Notes under the pieces: model-generated
Seen by the model: the letters and a program-made list of their open reading frames with translations, nothing else
Told to the model about the DNA's origin: nothing
Database searches by the model: none
From: Micromonospora endolithica
GTDB lineage: Bacteria; Actinomycetota; Actinomycetes; Mycobacteriales; Micromonosporaceae
NCBI RefSeq assembly: GCF_003626595.1
Contig: NZ_RBAK01000016.1
Coordinates: 1-64,000, forward strand
Direction: 5' to 3'
Length of the DNA: 64,000 nt
Shown here: piece by piece, positions 63,407-64,000 of the stretch
Layout: each line of letters begins with the position of its first letter
Position numbering within the stretch: the first letter of the stretch is position 1
Program-made: the position numbers and the translations under genes

Positions 63407-64000
63407 TCAGCTCAGTCGCTCGATCACCATGGCCATGCCCTGGCCACCGCCGACGCACATGGTGGCCAGCCCGATCTGCCGGTCGTGCCAGCGCAGTGAG
63501 TTGATCAGGGTGGTGGTGATCCGGGCGCCGGTCATGCCGAACGGGTGGCCGACCGCGATCGCGCCACCGTTGACGTTCAGCCGGTCCCAGTCCACGCCGA
63601 GTTCCTCGGCGCTCGGCACCACCTGCGCGGCGAACGCCTCGTTGATCTCGACCAGGTCGACGTCGCCGACGGACATGCCGGCGTGCCGCAGGGCCCGCCG
63701 GGACGCCTCCACCGGGCCGAGGCCCATGATCTCCGGGGAGAGGGCACTCAGGCCGGTGGAGACGATCCGCGCCAGCGGCGTGACCCCCAGCTCCCGCGCC
63801 CGCTCGTCGGACATCACCACCAGGGCGGCGGCGCCGTCGTTGAGCGGGCAGCAGTTGCCGGCGGTCACCGTGCCGTCCGGCCGGAACACCGGGTCGAGGG
63901 CGGCGACCGCGTCCAGGGTGACGCCGGCCCGGGGACCGTCGTCGGCGGTGACCGTGGTGCCGTCGGGCACCGTGACCGGGGTGATCTCGCGGGCCCAGAA
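63407..64000 (-). CDS. Thiolase (acetyl-CoA acyltransferase), 3' part
   Basis: C-terminal 197 residues of a thiolase; the rest lies beyond the window. Visible family blocks are FWAREITPVTVPDG, TVTAGNCCPLNDGAAALVV, INEAFAAQVVPSAEELG, the catalytic His in NVNGGAIAVGHPFGMTGARI and the C-terminal Cys in ATMCVGGGQGMAMVIE. The N-terminal nucleophilic Cys is outside the window. The enzyme would make acetyl-CoA plus a shortened acyl-CoA in beta-oxidation, or run in reverse. It is convergent with the liv-type operon. Confidence 0.93.
   Translation of the reverse strand, partial: FWAREITPVTVPDGTTVTADDGPRAGVTLDAVAALDPVFRPDGTVTAGNCCPLNDGAAALVVMSDERARELGVTPLARIVSTGLSALSPEIMGLGPVEASRRALRHAGMSVGDVDLVEINEAFAAQVVPSAEELGVDWDRLNVNGGAIAVGHPFGMTGARITTTLINSLRWHDRQIGLATMCVGGGQGMAMVIERLS

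Overview
The window is a very GC-rich stretch of chromosome from an actinomycete. A mycothiol-type LmbE/PIG-L amidase, an AmiC-like sensor beside a complete urt-type urea transporter, frequent GTG and TTG starts, 4-base gene overlaps (GTGA/ATGA), apparently leaderless genes and long GC-rich hairpins at 3' ends all fit Micromonosporaceae; Micromonospora is my best guess from general resemblance. I see no tRNA, rRNA, IS element, phage gene or CRISPR array. Composition and coding style are uniform, so this reads as ordinary chromosome carrying several catabolic and accessory modules.

Left part (1-15435): the first codons of a leftward gene leave the window at position 1. A hairpin-rich spacer follows, then a leftward hybrid sensor kinase with an added RsbW-like ATPase domain. 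Next is a nitrogen block: a tightly overlapping urease operon ureABCFGD (no ureE), a leftward MarR regulator, a divergent cytoplasmic AmiC-like binding protein, and the urea ABC transporter urtABCDE behind a long structured leader with a possible GlnR site. Urea would be imported by Urt and hydrolysed by urease.

15546-19901 holds htpG, a diacylglycerol-kinase-like lipid kinase, a small conserved protein and the pyridoxal kinase gene pdxY. 19936-31567 is a glucuronoxylan-oligosaccharide locus: a LacI regulator with a CE7 acetyl esterase on one strand, and divergently an ABC importer (two permeases and a lipoprotein), a GH39 beta-xylosidase, a YesL-like membrane protein and a GH67 alpha-glucuronidase. 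A convergent D-mannonate dehydratase gene ends the locus. Imported acetylated (methyl)glucurono-xylooligosaccharides would be deacetylated, stripped of glucuronate and cut to xylose, with glucuronate passing through mannonate.

31762-40594 holds an alpha/beta hydrolase, a mycothiol-conjugate-amidase-like enzyme and a five-gene cluster (SWIM zinc finger, uncharacterised protein, VWA, MoxR-type AAA+, DUF5682-type protein with TraB/EreA-like motifs). This cluster is the best candidate here for an undescribed multi-gene system. 40741-55466 is a run of mostly unlinked genes: a NarL/DesK-type two-component pair, YccF, a secreted C39-like peptidase, a cation-exchanger-like protein with a GH15 enzyme, a membrane-tethered universal stress protein, an aldonolactone-oxidase-like flavoprotein coupled to a sensory-rhodopsin-transducer homologue, a FUSC-type protein, nhaA, an ABC-F ATPase behind a leader carrying a 9-codon reading frame, and a SalK-like protein.

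55697-64000 holds a sirtuin with Sirt5-like specificity residues, a DUF2071 protein, a secreted polyester hydrolase closely resembling Thermobifida cutinase (the PET-hydrolase family), a branched-chain-amino-acid-type ABC transporter operon (livGFHM plus binding protein) behind a clear promoter with a palindromic operator, and the 3' part of a leftward thiolase gene cut by the window edge. Catalytic-residue assignments come from motif reading by eye; no database search was run.
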